The position numbers were made by a program, and so were the translations under genes. Below, piece after piece: positions 26,851-35,481 of a DNA stretch of 64,000 bases. Every line of letters starts with the position of its first letter. Positions within the stretch are counted from its first letter, which is position 1. A model generated the notes under the pieces. The model had not been told where the DNA came from. It was given only the letters and a program-made list of their open reading frames with translations, and ran no database searches. This stretch comes from Streptomyces sp. NBC_00683 (GTDB lineage: Bacteria; Actinomycetota; Actinomycetes; Streptomycetales; Streptomycetaceae), in NCBI RefSeq assembly GCF_036226745.1, contig NZ_CP109013.1, positions 868,001-932,000 on the forward strand, written 5' to 3'.

Positions 26851-27570
26851 CTATCCGACCTCTGCGGTGACCACCATGGGGGTGTCCGCGTCGGCCTGTG
26901 CGAGAAGGTCGCCGCCTGCAGCCCACAGCGCGGAGCGGCCGCAGCCGGTCCACGCACCCGCAGGGCCGACATGGTTGGCCACGACGACGTGCAGACCGAA
27001 GTCCTTGGCAATGCCCGGATACACCGCCGCGAGCTCCTTCACTCCGCCGCCCGTGCCGTACAGCGAGCTTGCCAGGTGCACCTGACACCCCTCGGCGGCA
27101 CCACGGGAGACCAGGTCGGAGAAGTGGTTGTCGAAACACGTGGCAAGGGCGAAACGCAGCCCTCCGAACTCGAATCGGCCGTCGTGCTGTCCTGCTACGA
27201 ATACCTCCTGCTCGTGCTCGAACAGGTGCTGCTTGCGATACCTGGTGATCAGTTCGCCGTCGGGCCCGAAGACCAGCGTCTCGATGGCGGGTTGCTCCCC
27301 GTCGGTGGCTGCAGCGCAGTTGACGACGGTGGCGACTCCGCTCGCCCGGACCGCGTCCAGGCGCGGGTCGTCCGCCCGCACCCAGAGATCAGGGCGGGCA
27401 CGCAGGGCTTCGAGCTCGTACCCCGTCAGCGCCAGCTCGGGGAACACCACCAGCTCGGCACCCAGTGCACGCGCCTCGCCGGCGAGGGAGGCGATCAGCC
27501 GCACATTGGCCGAAATGTCAGCAGGGGCACAGGTGAACTGAGCTGTCGCGATCTTCATGGAACTGAGCAT
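26851..27570 (-). CDS. Carbon-nitrogen hydrolase (nitrilase superfamily)
   Basis: 239 residues with all three catalytic positions of the superfamily: Glu in FPELALTGY, Lys in YRKQHLF and Cys in ATCFDNHF. It would hydrolyse an amide or nitrile bond through a thioenzyme intermediate. Somewhat shorter than the usual 260-280 because the C-terminal oligomerisation strand is reduced. Two starts are possible (MLSSMKIATAQ at 27570 or the ATG at 27558); the latter matches the common N-terminus. Divergent from the RibD-like reductase. Confidence 0.88.
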   Translation of the reverse strand: MLSSMKIATAQFTCAPADISANVRLIASLAGEARALGAELVVFPELALTGYELEALRARPDLWVRADDPRLDAVRASGVATVVNCAAATDGEQPAIETLVFGPDGELITRYRKQHLFEHEQEVFVAGQHDGRFEFGGLRFALATCFDNHFSDLVSRGAAEGCQVHLASSLYGTGGGVKELAAVYPGIAKDFGLHVVVANHVGPAGAWTGCGRSALWAAGGDLLAQADADTPMVVTAEVG

Positions 27571-27728
27571 GCCAGCCCACGTATCGACGATCGCCGGGGT
27601 TCCGCCGGACGCGACCGCAAGGCGACCTCGTGGGCATTCCGCCGGACCGGGTTCCGTCGCGGCGATGAGCTTCGAGGCATTGGCAAATCTATATCTTTAG
27701 GGAGAAACAGACTCATGGGGAGTAGACA

Positions 27729-28373
27729 ATGGGCCTCATCCACATCGAGATGTTCGCGACCCTCGACCTCGTCGGGCAAGCGCCCGGCGGTCCCGACGAG
27801 GACCCGGTGGGGTTCCCGTTCGGTGGCTGGCAGGCGCCTTTGCTGGACGAGGTCGCCGGGGCGCAGGTAGGTGCCGCGTACGAGGGAACGGACGCCCTCT
27901 TGCTCGGCCGGCGGACGTACGACATCTTCGCCGGCTACTGGCCTCACCAGGAGGGCGGCAAGGACAACGAGATCGCCACGCTCTTCAACAGCGTCCCGAA
28001 GTACGTGGCGTCTCGCGGCAGGCCCGACCTCTCGTGGGCCGGATCCACGCAGCTCGGCCCGGACCTCGCCGGCTCGGTGCACGAGATCCGTGACCGGCAC
28101 GAGCACGTGAAGGTCGTCGGCAGCCTGAACCTGGTGCAGACCCTCCTGCGCGAGAAGCTCTTCGACCGTCTCGACCTCTGGCTGCATCCGATCGTGCTGG
28201 GGGTCGGTAAGAAGGTGTTCGACGACGGCGCGGTGCCCACCAACGTCACGCTCCTCGCACCCCCTGCAGCCAGCCCGAAGGGCACCGTGTACCTCCGCTA
28301 CGGACTCGCCGACGGCACTCCCGCAACGGGGGACATGACCGCACCCGATCGCGGTGCCGGCAACGACGCTTGA
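27729..28373 (+). CDS. Dihydrofolate reductase-family protein (RibD C-terminal-like)
   Basis: 214 residues of the RibD_C/DHFR-like fold: MGLIHIEMFATLDLVGQAPG, LLLGRRTYDIFAGYWP and the NADPH-side HEHVKVVGSLNLVQTLLRE, LWLHPIVLGVGKKVF. Such stand-alone proteins are probable NADPH-dependent reductases of unknown substrate. A GGGGAG site precedes the ATG, and an AT-rich promoter-like stretch (tggcaaatctatatcttt, 27680-27700) lies upstream. Confidence 0.88.
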   Translation: MGLIHIEMFATLDLVGQAPGGPDEDPVGFPFGGWQAPLLDEVAGAQVGAAYEGTDALLLGRRTYDIFAGYWPHQEGGKDNEIATLFNSVPKYVASRGRPDLSWAGSTQLGPDLAGSVHEIRDRHEHVKVVGSLNLVQTLLREKLFDRLDLWLHPIVLGVGKKVFDDGAVPTNVTLLAPPAASPKGTVYLRYGLADGTPATGDMTAPDRGAGNDA

Positions 28374-28381
28374 GAAGCTGC

Positions 28382-28405
28382 GCCCGGCCGGGGCAACGGC
28401 CGGGC
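28382..28405 (+). terminator. Hairpin after the RibD-like gene
   Basis: GCCCGGCC/GGCCGGGC with an 8-base loop directly after the stop codon. Confidence 0.55.
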
Positions 28406-28443
28406 GGGTCGGGTCGGCTCGGCTCGGGTCGGGTCGGGTCGGG
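28406..28443 (+). repeat. Pentanucleotide tandem repeat
   Basis: Seven units of GGGTC or GGCTC in tandem (GGGTC x2, GGCTC x2, GGGTC x3) plus GGG, immediately upstream of the LRV gene's ribosome site region. A slippage-prone tract. Confidence 0.85.
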
Positions 28444-28466
28444 AGGCGAGGTGGCAGGATGACACG

Positions 28467-29990
28467 GTGTTCGACTCTCTGCGTGAACTATGGCTGCGCG
28501 GCGTCGCCTTCAATCCGGCGGCTCCCTCCGACGTACTGGTACGCCTGCTGGATCGAGCGGCCGGTGAGACCGGCCCGCTGATGTGCGGGGGTCGTGACCT
28601 GCCCGACGCCGTCGTCGACGCTGCCCTGCGCCACCCCGCCGAAGTCATCCGCCGCGCGTTCGCCCGCAACCAGTACGTCGACCCGGCGCGACTCGCCCCC
28701 TTGGCGACGGATCCGTCGGGGCTGGTCCGGGCATCCCTCGCCGGCGGTCCCCGCCACTACCTCCGATTCGTCCGACCTCTGCCGGACGACATCCTCGTGA
28801 CCCTCTTGACCGCGCAGGACGGCGGCGAGGACGGCAAGGTCACCGAGAACGAGATCGTCGCGGAGCTCGAATCGTCCCGGCAGATCCCGCTGTCCTTCTT
28901 CCGCCGCATGGCCTGCCACGAGCAGCCCGAACTCCGGATACGGGCCACCTGGAGGTGGCAGTCGCTCCAACCGGCCCAGCGGGCGGGGCTGCTCGACGAT
29001 CCGGACCCCGCGGTCCGTGAAGCTGCGCAGGACAGGAACTGGGTGCTGGACCCGGAACGGGTGGAGGCCGCACTGCCGTCCTTCGGTTCACGCAAGAGAT
29101 TCAAGCTCGACACGTGCGCCCTGTCCCCCGCGCTCGTCGAGCAGTGCTTCGCGGACGGCACGGTGCACCCCCTGGCCCGGAACCAGCACACCCCGGCCTA
29201 CGCCGTCGCCCGGCTCGCCCGCCACCCCGAGGCCGAGGTCCGCGTGTTGGCCGCCACCCGGCCCGACCTGGGGCCGGACCTGGCCGCCGAGTTGAGGACG
29301 GACCCGGACGACGACGTGCGGATGCACGCACGCCTCCACCCCTTCTCCCGCACCTGGACCGAGTACGAGACGATCCACAGGATCATCGACCACGGCCCCG
29401 ACTGCACCTGCCCGATCACGGAGCCGTTCACCGGGTCGAATCTTGAGCCGGCCGTCGGGCCGTCGCCCGACTGGTTCGCCGCCTGTGCGGTGTCCGAGGA
29501 ACCCATACTCCGCCGGGTTGCGGCGAGTTGGCCGGGCCTGTCGGCGGAACTCGTCAAAACGCTCGCGCAGGACGACGACGAGGAGGTGAGGATCCAGCTG
29601 GCCTGCCACCACCCGCTGGCTCCACCGCACCTCCTCCTGGACGTCTTCGTCACCCACCCGGCCCACCGCCCGCACCTGCTCACCCTGCCCGCCTTCCCCC
29701 GCACCGGCCGGGCTCACCTCATCGGCCACGCGGATCCCGAGGTACGGGCCCTGGCCGCAGCCGACCCCGCCTTGCCCGATCCCCCGGTGGAGGACCTCCA
29801 CGACGGGGTGCGCCGGGCAGCGGCCGCCAACCCGAGCCTGGCACCGGACGCCCTGGAGGCCCTCCTCGCCGACCCCCGGACCGCCGAGGGCGCTGCGGCC
29901 AACCCGGCCCTCCCCGTTCAGCGCATGCACGCGCTCCTCGACCGCTGCCTGAACGGCACCACCACCCCGTCGGGGGCCGTCGAGCGCTGA
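28467..29990 (+). CDS. LRV/HEAT-like helical repeat protein
   Basis: 507 residues built from about 14 repeats of 20-30 residues with the pattern L-A-x-D-P-x-x-x-V-R: LAPLATDPSGLVRASLAG, LARHPEAEVRVLAATRP, LAQDDDEEVRIQLACHHP, LIGHADPEVRALAAADP. This is an all-helical solenoid of the variant-leucine-rich/HEAT type, probably a protein-interaction scaffold. Soluble, no catalytic motif. The GTG start at 28467 follows GGAGGCGAGG with extra spacing; its leader contains a pentamer repeat. Similar proteins occur widely in Streptomyces without known role. Confidence 0.8.
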   Translation: MFDSLRELWLRGVAFNPAAPSDVLVRLLDRAAGETGPLMCGGRDLPDAVVDAALRHPAEVIRRAFARNQYVDPARLAPLATDPSGLVRASLAGGPRHYLRFVRPLPDDILVTLLTAQDGGEDGKVTENEIVAELESSRQIPLSFFRRMACHEQPELRIRATWRWQSLQPAQRAGLLDDPDPAVREAAQDRNWVLDPERVEAALPSFGSRKRFKLDTCALSPALVEQCFADGTVHPLARNQHTPAYAVARLARHPEAEVRVLAATRPDLGPDLAAELRTDPDDDVRMHARLHPFSRTWTEYETIHRIIDHGPDCTCPITEPFTGSNLEPAVGPSPDWFAACAVSEEPILRRVAASWPGLSAELVKTLAQDDDEEVRIQLACHHPLAPPHLLLDVFVTHPAHRPHLLTLPAFPRTGRAHLIGHADPEVRALAAADPALPDPPVEDLHDGVRRAAAANPSLAPDALEALLADPRTAEGAAANPALPVQRMHALLDRCLNGTTTPSGAVER

Positions 29991-30047
29991 CAGACGACGC
30001 CCACGGCCAGTGGGGTCGTGAACATCGATCTGTGCCCAGGCTTAGCC

Positions 30048-30482
30048 CTACCCGAACCAGCAGTAGACAGCCTGCCCCTGGCGCCGGGCGCTCCCGACGA
30101 GAGCGGCCAGATCGCTCAGGATCACTTCGGCGATCTCCGTGTCGATGACCTCGCCGTCCGCCGCCCGCTGCGACGACCACGCGACAGCGGCATCCTTCAA
30201 TGCGGACTGCTCGGCCTCGGCGAGTGCGGCGGACAGGCAAGGTGAGAACGCGAAGACGACGCACCCGTCGTCGTCCTGGCCGGCGACGAGACGCGGCTCA
30301 CCAGCTTCGACGAGTTCCTCGAAGCTGCCGCCCGCGAACAGGCACTCCCACTCGACCACAGCTTCCTCGGGATCGAAGTTGCCGAAGGAGAGCGACTCGA
30401 ATGTGCGTCGCGGCCCGGTCTGCAGAGCCAGAGCCGCTGACGCGTCATCCGGGGCCGCGAAGAACTCGATGATGGTGCTCAC
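30048..30482 (-). CDS. Conserved hypothetical protein
   Basis: 144 residues, acidic, soluble. MSTIIEFFAAPDDASAALAL at the N-terminus, FGNFDPEEAVVEWECLFAGG in the middle, and a tail ending QAVYCWFG. The coherent alternation of strands and helices and a normal start support a real gene. No domain recognised. Converges with the LRV gene. Confidence 0.65.
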   Translation of the reverse strand: MSTIIEFFAAPDDASAALALQTGPRRTFESLSFGNFDPEEAVVEWECLFAGGSFEELVEAGEPRLVAGQDDDGCVVFAFSPCLSAALAEAEQSALKDAAVAWSSQRAADGEVIDTEIAEVILSDLAALVGSARRQGQAVYCWFG

Positions 30483-30745
30483 TCCGGCATCATGCCGGAC
30501 CGCCGACGACCGTGATCGGCCGGACCGCGGTCCTGGATGTCCAACTCAGTGTGCTGCGGGGCGATTCGGACGCCCCGGCGCCGCGGCACATACGCTGACG
30601 CTGTTCCCGCCCCGTGCAGGCGCGTTCCGAACAGCGCCCCGGGGCCGAGTCCGATCTGGCCGACCGCCTGGTCCAGGCAGGCCGCACCGGTGACGGGCGA
30701 CGGGGGACGCGGCTCCGTTGTCGAGCGGCGGTCCGCGAAGCGACC

Positions 30746-30785
30746 GTGCTGGTCACCGCCCTCCACGAGCGGCGGTGACCAGCAC
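30746..30785. terminator. Perfect 15-bp terminator hairpin
   Basis: GTGCTGGTCACCGCC and its complement with a 10-base loop, 15 bp after the stop of the minus-strand acyl-CoA dehydrogenase. The remaining 30483-30745 shows no gene. Confidence 0.7.
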
Positions 30786-30799
30786 TTTCGCAATACGCC

Positions 30800-32524
30800 T
30801 TACGAGGACTGCATCTCGTAGGCGCCGGACAGCGCCTCGACCTGGGACCAGACACGGGCCCAGCGCTCGGTGTCGGCCACCGGACGCCGGATGGCGGCCA
30901 GGGCCCAGGCGGCCTGCGCGTCGGTGGTGGCGGCCTTGCCGTACAGCTCGGTGGCGTAGGCGGAGAAGTCGCGGATCAGAACGTCGAAGATCTCGTCCAG
31001 CACGTCGGCGTCCAGGCCGGTCAGCTCAGCCTGCTCCAGCACCAGTTGGCCGTAGACCACCAGGGCGAAGAGGTGGCCGATGACGAGCGAGAAGTCGAGG
31101 TCCTGCTGTTGGGCCCGGTCGGGAGCGTGCTGGGACAGCAGCTCGCACAGCGCGTCTGCCTGCTCCCGGAAGCGGGCCACGTTGGGCCGGTCGGCGTGCG
31201 CGTCATAGGCGGTGCGCCAGTCGTGGAAGCGGATGGCGCCCAGACCGCGCGCCGGTCCCTGCTGGAACAGGAAGGTGTCGTCCGCCGCGTCGAGACGGGT
31301 GGGCACGGGCGCGTACTCGGCCGGATCGAACAGGTAGTTGGGCATGAACTTCAGGATCAGGGCGAGGTTGACGTGGACCGTGCCCTCCAGCTTGGGCAGG
31401 CCGCGGATGTCCCGGGCCGCCTTGTCGAAGTAGGTGTCCTTCTCGAACCCCTTGGCGGCGATGACGTCCCACATCAGGTCGATGACCTTCTCGCCCTCGG
31501 TGGTGACCTTCATCTTGGTCATCGGGTTGAAGAGAAGGTAGCGGCGGTCGTCCGGGCCGGCGGAGCGGAAGTAGTCGACAGCCCGGCCGCTGAAGAGCTT
31601 CATGGCGACCAGCCGGATGTACGCGTCCGTGAACTCCCGGCGCACGTGCGGGAAAGCCGTGACCGGCTTGCCGTACAGGATGCGGTTGTCTGCGTGGGTG
31701 ACCGCCTCGTACATGGCGTGTTCGCAGATGCCGATGGAGGCGGCGCACAGGTTGAACTTGCCGATGTTGATGGTGTTGAGGGCGGCGTCGAAGGCGGCCT
31801 TCCCGGTGTGCATCACGTCCTCGGCGCCCACCGGGTAGTCCTCGAGGCGGAACTCGCTGACGAACATCTGCGAGTTCACCACGTTCTTCACCAGGTGGTA
31901 GTCGGGGTGGCGACTGTCCGCGGCGAAGAATACGTAGCCGTCGGGGCCCTCGATGTCGGAGCGGCGGCCGAAGACGGAGACGAGACCGGCGACGTTGCCG
32001 TTGCCGATGTAGTACTTGGAGCCGTTGGCGAGGAAGCCGCCCTTGCCGTCCGGGGTGAGAACCAGGTCCGTCTGGTAGATGTCGGCGCCGTGGCCCTTCT
32101 CGGACAGTCCGAAGGCCATGACATGCCCTTCGGACAGCAGCTGCGCCGCGCGGGCGTGCGCCTGGGGGTTCGCGCTCTGCCACACCGGTCCGAGGCCGAG
32201 GATGGTGACCTGCCAGGTGTACCAGTAGTTCAGGCCGTAGAAGCCGAGAATCTCGTTGAGGGCGGCGTTGCGGGCGGTGTCCCAGCGCTTGCTCTCGTCG
32301 TCGGCCGCGCTGGCGGACGGGGTGAGGAAGGCGGCGAAAAGGCCCTCCTTGGCCGCGAACTCCAGGAAGTCCGCGTACCAGGTGCGGTCGATGTAGTCGC
32401 TGAGGAGCGCCTTCTTGCCACGCGTCTCGAACCAGTCGATCGTGGCCCTCAACAGGCGGCGGGACTCCGGGTCGAAATGCGCAGGATCGTACGTGCGCGG
32501 GTTGAGGAGCAGGTCGCTGGGCAT
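30800..32524 (-). CDS. Acyl-CoA dehydrogenase/oxidase-family protein (long form)
   Basis: 574 residues, longer than classical dehydrogenases and nearer to acyl-CoA-oxidase-like proteins. Helical N-domain, then AFGLSEKGHGADIYQTDL (FAD/substrate loop), LANGSKYYIGNGNVAGL, ILYGKPVTAFPHVRREFTDA, and an extended C-terminal helical domain. Presumably oxidises an acyl-CoA with FAD; electron acceptor unknown. The start is ATG 32524 with an AAAGGA site rather than the in-frame upstream codon at 32557. Only 35 bp after the PadR gene, so the two form an operon, probably repressed by PadR. Confidence 0.88.
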   Translation of the reverse strand: MPSDLLLNPRTYDPAHFDPESRRLLRATIDWFETRGKKALLSDYIDRTWYADFLEFAAKEGLFAAFLTPSASAADDESKRWDTARNAALNEILGFYGLNYWYTWQVTILGLGPVWQSANPQAHARAAQLLSEGHVMAFGLSEKGHGADIYQTDLVLTPDGKGGFLANGSKYYIGNGNVAGLVSVFGRRSDIEGPDGYVFFAADSRHPDYHLVKNVVNSQMFVSEFRLEDYPVGAEDVMHTGKAAFDAALNTINIGKFNLCAASIGICEHAMYEAVTHADNRILYGKPVTAFPHVRREFTDAYIRLVAMKLFSGRAVDYFRSAGPDDRRYLLFNPMTKMKVTTEGEKVIDLMWDVIAAKGFEKDTYFDKAARDIRGLPKLEGTVHVNLALILKFMPNYLFDPAEYAPVPTRLDAADDTFLFQQGPARGLGAIRFHDWRTAYDAHADRPNVARFREQADALCELLSQHAPDRAQQQDLDFSLVIGHLFALVVYGQLVLEQAELTGLDADVLDEIFDVLIRDFSAYATELYGKAATTDAQAAWALAAIRRPVADTERWARVWSQVEALSGAYEMQSS

Positions 32525-32559
32525 GGAAGGGTCCTTTCTGGGACCTACAGGGTGCAAGG

Positions 32560-33111
32560 TCAGCCGATGATCCGGCGGAGGGTCGCGAGGACGTCGTCGA
32601 GCCAGGCGAGGTACATGCGCTCGTACTCGATACCGCCGCGCAGCACGACGTGCTGCAGCGACTGGCCCGCGTCCTGCGTCTCGGGGTCGGGGAAGTCACG
32701 GCGCTCCCCGGCCAGGTAGCGCTCCAGCATGGCGGCGTGGATCTCCCGGTGCCGCTCCACCTCGGCGAGCAGTCCGGCCCTGCCCTGCGGATCGTCGAAG
32801 GCGGCACCTCGGATCTTCACGGCCAGCTCCTGCCGAACCGACTCGGACTCGACAGGCGTCCTCAGCCAGGCGGTGAGCACGGCCCGTCCGGGGCCTGCCA
32901 CCGAGTACACCTTCTTGTCCGGTCGGCCTTGCTGAGCCACCGCCTCGACGGCGACCCAGCCGTCGGACTCCATGCGCTTGAGCACACGGTAGATCTGCTG
33001 GTGGCTGGCGCTCCAGAATCGACCGATGGTCCGGTCGAAGCGGTGGGCCAGCTCGTAGCCGGAGCCGGGCAGCTCCAGCAGGGACACCAGGATCGCGTGT
33101 TCAAGGGCCAT
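32560..33111 (-). CDS. PadR-family transcriptional regulator
   Basis: 183 residues with an N-terminal PadR winged helix (ILVSLLELPGSGYELAHRFD, SASHQQIYRVLKRMESDGWV, GRPDKKVYSVAGPGRAVL) and a C-terminal dimerisation helix domain (Vir_act_alpha_C type) ending YERMYLAWLDDVLATLRRI. Co-transcribed with the following acyl-CoA dehydrogenase. A perfect 12-bp palindrome begins 17 bp before the start codon, a probable autoregulatory operator. Confidence 0.93.
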   Translation of the reverse strand: MALEHAILVSLLELPGSGYELAHRFDRTIGRFWSASHQQIYRVLKRMESDGWVAVEAVAQQGRPDKKVYSVAGPGRAVLTAWLRTPVESESVRQELAVKIRGAAFDDPQGRAGLLAEVERHREIHAAMLERYLAGERRDFPDPETQDAGQSLQHVVLRGGIEYERMYLAWLDDVLATLRRIIG

Positions 33112-33123
33112 GCGGTGAGTCTG

Positions 33124-33143
33124 CTACGCAACTAGTTGCATAG
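33124..33143. promoter_or_regulatory. Probable PadR operator
   Basis: The perfect palindrome GCAACTAGTTGC (33128-33139) extends to a near-perfect 20-bp symmetric site (CTAC ... ATAG). A further GCAACGAG half-site lies at 33143-33150. Just upstream of padR, overlapping its expected promoter. Confidence 0.65.
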
Positions 33144-33657
33144 CAACGAGTCGCGGCCACGTGCGACACACCTCACTCCGGACTCCGGGGCGAGGGCGAC
33201 CCACCCATGACCGGTCGACCCGCCCGGCGGCTGCCCGTTCGGCGGCTCCGGCCAGCTCTAAGAGCTGCGGGACGGCATGGAGTGGGCAGCCTCGTAGGAC
33301 TCCGGCATCGTGAGTTCGAGCCTCGGCGCCGAGACTCCCCCGGCCCTCTGCCGGTGGCAGTAGCTCTCTCCGGCTACCCGCCACGGCCTTCCGCGCAACA
33401 ATCACACTCAGGTGCAACCGCGTTGGAATCGGCTGGCGAAGGGGCATACCACAGCGACACCAGGGCCTCCCTGGTGCTCCTCCGGCTTCAACGCTGAGGA
33501 GCCGCGCCGGAGGCCCTGCCTCTCTACGGCTATCGCACTGCGACCACCCGAACGGGACTGCCGTTCGATCGGCAACCGCCACAGTCAAGACGGCAACTAC
33601 CCCTGAAGCCAGGTCGGTCCGGAGCCACTATGAGCCCTGAAGATGCCGAGGGCGGTA
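33144..33657. other. 514-bp region without a supported gene
   Basis: Contains hairpins ACCAGGG/CCCTGGT (33459-33475) and CCTCCGGC/GCCGGAGG (33478-33510), which may end the minus-strand gene starting at 34737. No coding region with good evidence. Confidence 0.4.
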
Positions 33658-34737
33658 TCACGACGTCGAAGAGGCCACCCAACGGGCGGTGACACAACCG
33701 TCGCCTCCCGGCACGACCGCCTCCAGACACACCGCGTCCGCTGCCGGCCACGGGAAGACCCCGAACTCCTGTCCTGGGGGAAGGCCACCGTCGTCCGGCA
33801 AGGGGTCATCCCATCCCACGGTGACGGTGAGGAGTTCTCTGTCGCCGGCCAGCGGGAAGACCACCACGCCTGCGCAGTCATCGTCCGACTGGGCCCGTCT
33901 TACGGCCTCCACGGCATGCGCGACCTCGTCCCGAGAGGTCGCGTGGATCTCCGGATCGACGAAGGCGGAGATCAGTGCCTGACGTTTCACCGATGCGGCC
34001 ACCGAAGAGAGGTCGTCGGCTGCCACGAGCCACAACCGGCGACCGAGGTTTCCGTCGGCCCAGCGCTCCACGACAAGCGTCCGGGCTTCCTGCTGCTGTG
34101 CGGACGACCTCATGGCCAACCCCTCGGCCACCTCGGTCCAGAAGGCGTCATCGGCGTGCCGCGAGACGAGCTTTTCCTCGTCTTCGTCGTCGTCCTGCTC
34201 CCAGCCTTCCAGGACGAATAGGCCCATGTCCTCGATCTCGTCGAGAGACGCAAGGGCTCGCTCAGGGATCTGTACGTGCATGTAGAAGTCGAAGCCCATC
34301 GTCATGCACATCTTCTCGCTCTCGAACCGGGCAGCGGGAGTGTCTCCGGACATGTGCCCTCTGAGCATCCGCAGGGCTGAGGTCTTGTCGACGATTCGAC
34401 CCTCGTACACCTCTCCGAGCCAGGCCGGCGGAGGGCTGTGCAGGAAGACGTTCCGCAGGGTGAAGTGCGAGGCGCCGGCCGCTCTCGCGAGGATGTCGAC
34501 AGCCGCGATGTAACGGTCCTCGGTCCGCTGATACTCCTCAGCCGTCAGGATGCGTCCGTCGAAGCACGCGCCGATGTCGGAATGGTCGGTCCAGTCGTCG
34601 ATGTCACCCCGGCGTCTGGCCTCGTCGTACTTGCAGAGGACGAAGGAGTGGAGCTCCACGGGGCTCGTATCAGGTTGCGCCCCGTTTTCGTGGTCGTCGG
34701 GTCTGTTCTGACAGTCGGCGTCCTCGCTGCATGACAT
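33658..34737 (-). CDS. Uncharacterised soluble protein
   Basis: 360 residues, acidic (DDHENGAQPD; WEQDDDEDEEK). ATG at 34737 with a GAGGAG site 11 bases upstream; the longer frame to 34980 is unsupported. The N-terminal half is coherent (DGRILTAEEYQRTEDRYIAA, FTLRNVFLHSPPPAWLGEVY, FESEKMCMTMGFDFYMHVQI). The C-terminal half is strand-rich and Trp-containing. No domain recognised and no operon partner; lineage-specific. Confidence 0.7.
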   Translation of the reverse strand: MSCSEDADCQNRPDDHENGAQPDTSPVELHSFVLCKYDEARRRGDIDDWTDHSDIGACFDGRILTAEEYQRTEDRYIAAVDILARAAGASHFTLRNVFLHSPPPAWLGEVYEGRIVDKTSALRMLRGHMSGDTPAARFESEKMCMTMGFDFYMHVQIPERALASLDEIEDMGLFVLEGWEQDDDEDEEKLVSRHADDAFWTEVAEGLAMRSSAQQQEARTLVVERWADGNLGRRLWLVAADDLSSVAASVKRQALISAFVDPEIHATSRDEVAHAVEAVRRAQSDDDCAGVVVFPLAGDRELLTVTVGWDDPLPDDGGLPPGQEFGVFPWPAADAVCLEAVVPGGDGCVTARWVASSTS

Positions 34738-34976
34738 GGGTCGGAGCTCCTCTGGGCGCACTGCGGTTGTCGTCAGCGCCGCACGTCGCTTCCACCGGTG
34801 GGACCGCGCCCCGGAGCTGGGCTCGCATTGTGCGCCTGCGACCGGACATCGCGCACCTCGATATGGGGATGGTCGGTTTGCACGTTGCAGCACGTGGACG
34901 TGTTGGTCAGGCCGCGAGCAGTTCATGCAGGCGCTCGGCCGGGGTTTGCCGGCCGAGCGTTCTGTGTGTGCGGCGG

Positions 34977-35426
34977 TCATTCCTTGTTGCGCAGGTGGGC
35001 GATCTGCTGCCGGGAGAGTTCAACGGTGCGCTGCATGTGCCGGTACAGAAGGGCGCGCTCGTCCTCGGTGTAGTCGGCGAACATCGCCCGCCATCCCTGG
35101 CTCAGCTCGGACCAGAGCTCCCTGAGATCCCGCATCGCCTCTGGAACAGGTTCCACCCAAACCCGGCGGCGGTCGGTCTTGTCGCGGTGCCGGACAACGT
35201 AACCGGCCTTCTCGAGTCGGTCGACCAGCCGGGTGGCCGATCCGCTGGTCAGGCCGGTGAGTTCGGCGATCCGGCCGGTGGTGAACCTGCCGGGCTCGGC
35301 GGTCAGCAGGTTGAGGCACTGGACGTCGGTGGGGTGCAGCTTGAGATGGTCCGCTACCGCCTGGTTGAACATGACGTACGAGGCCAGGTAGCGGCGGGAC
35401 TCCTGCTGGAGATCGTCAATCAGCAT
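34977..35426 (-). CDS. MarR-family transcriptional regulator
   Basis: 149 residues: dimerisation helix (LQQESRRYLASYVMFNQAVA), winged helix (HPTDVQCLNLLTAEPG, GRIAELTGLTSGSATRLVDR, AGYVVRHRDKTDRRRVWVEP) and C-terminal helix. The ATG at 35426 follows GAGGG. Divergent from an NmrA-like gene; a MarR-type palindrome lies between them, so it probably represses both. Confidence 0.92.
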   Translation of the reverse strand: MLIDDLQQESRRYLASYVMFNQAVADHLKLHPTDVQCLNLLTAEPGRFTTGRIAELTGLTSGSATRLVDRLEKAGYVVRHRDKTDRRRVWVEPVPEAMRDLRELWSELSQGWRAMFADYTEDERALLYRHMQRTVELSRQQIAHLRNKE

Positions 35427-35445
35427 GCATACCCTCGCTAAATAT

Positions 35446-35458
35446 CTGCGTAACGCAG
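35446..35458. promoter_or_regulatory. MarR-type operator in divergent promoter
   Basis: CTGCGT-A-ACGCAG, a perfect 6-bp dyad in the 55-bp gap between the marR start (35426) and the NmrA-like start (35482). A GTAAC half-site is repeated downstream. Confidence 0.6.
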
Positions 35459-35481
35459 TAACTGTGTCGTACGGTAACCGC

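Noticed and set aside
28406..28443. Pentamer repeat as replication iterons
   Set aside because: Units are too short, GC-only, and have no replication protein nearby.
33124..33588. 154-codon minus-strand frame
   Set aside because: Biased composition, no ribosome site, overlaps the PadR operator; no recognisable family.
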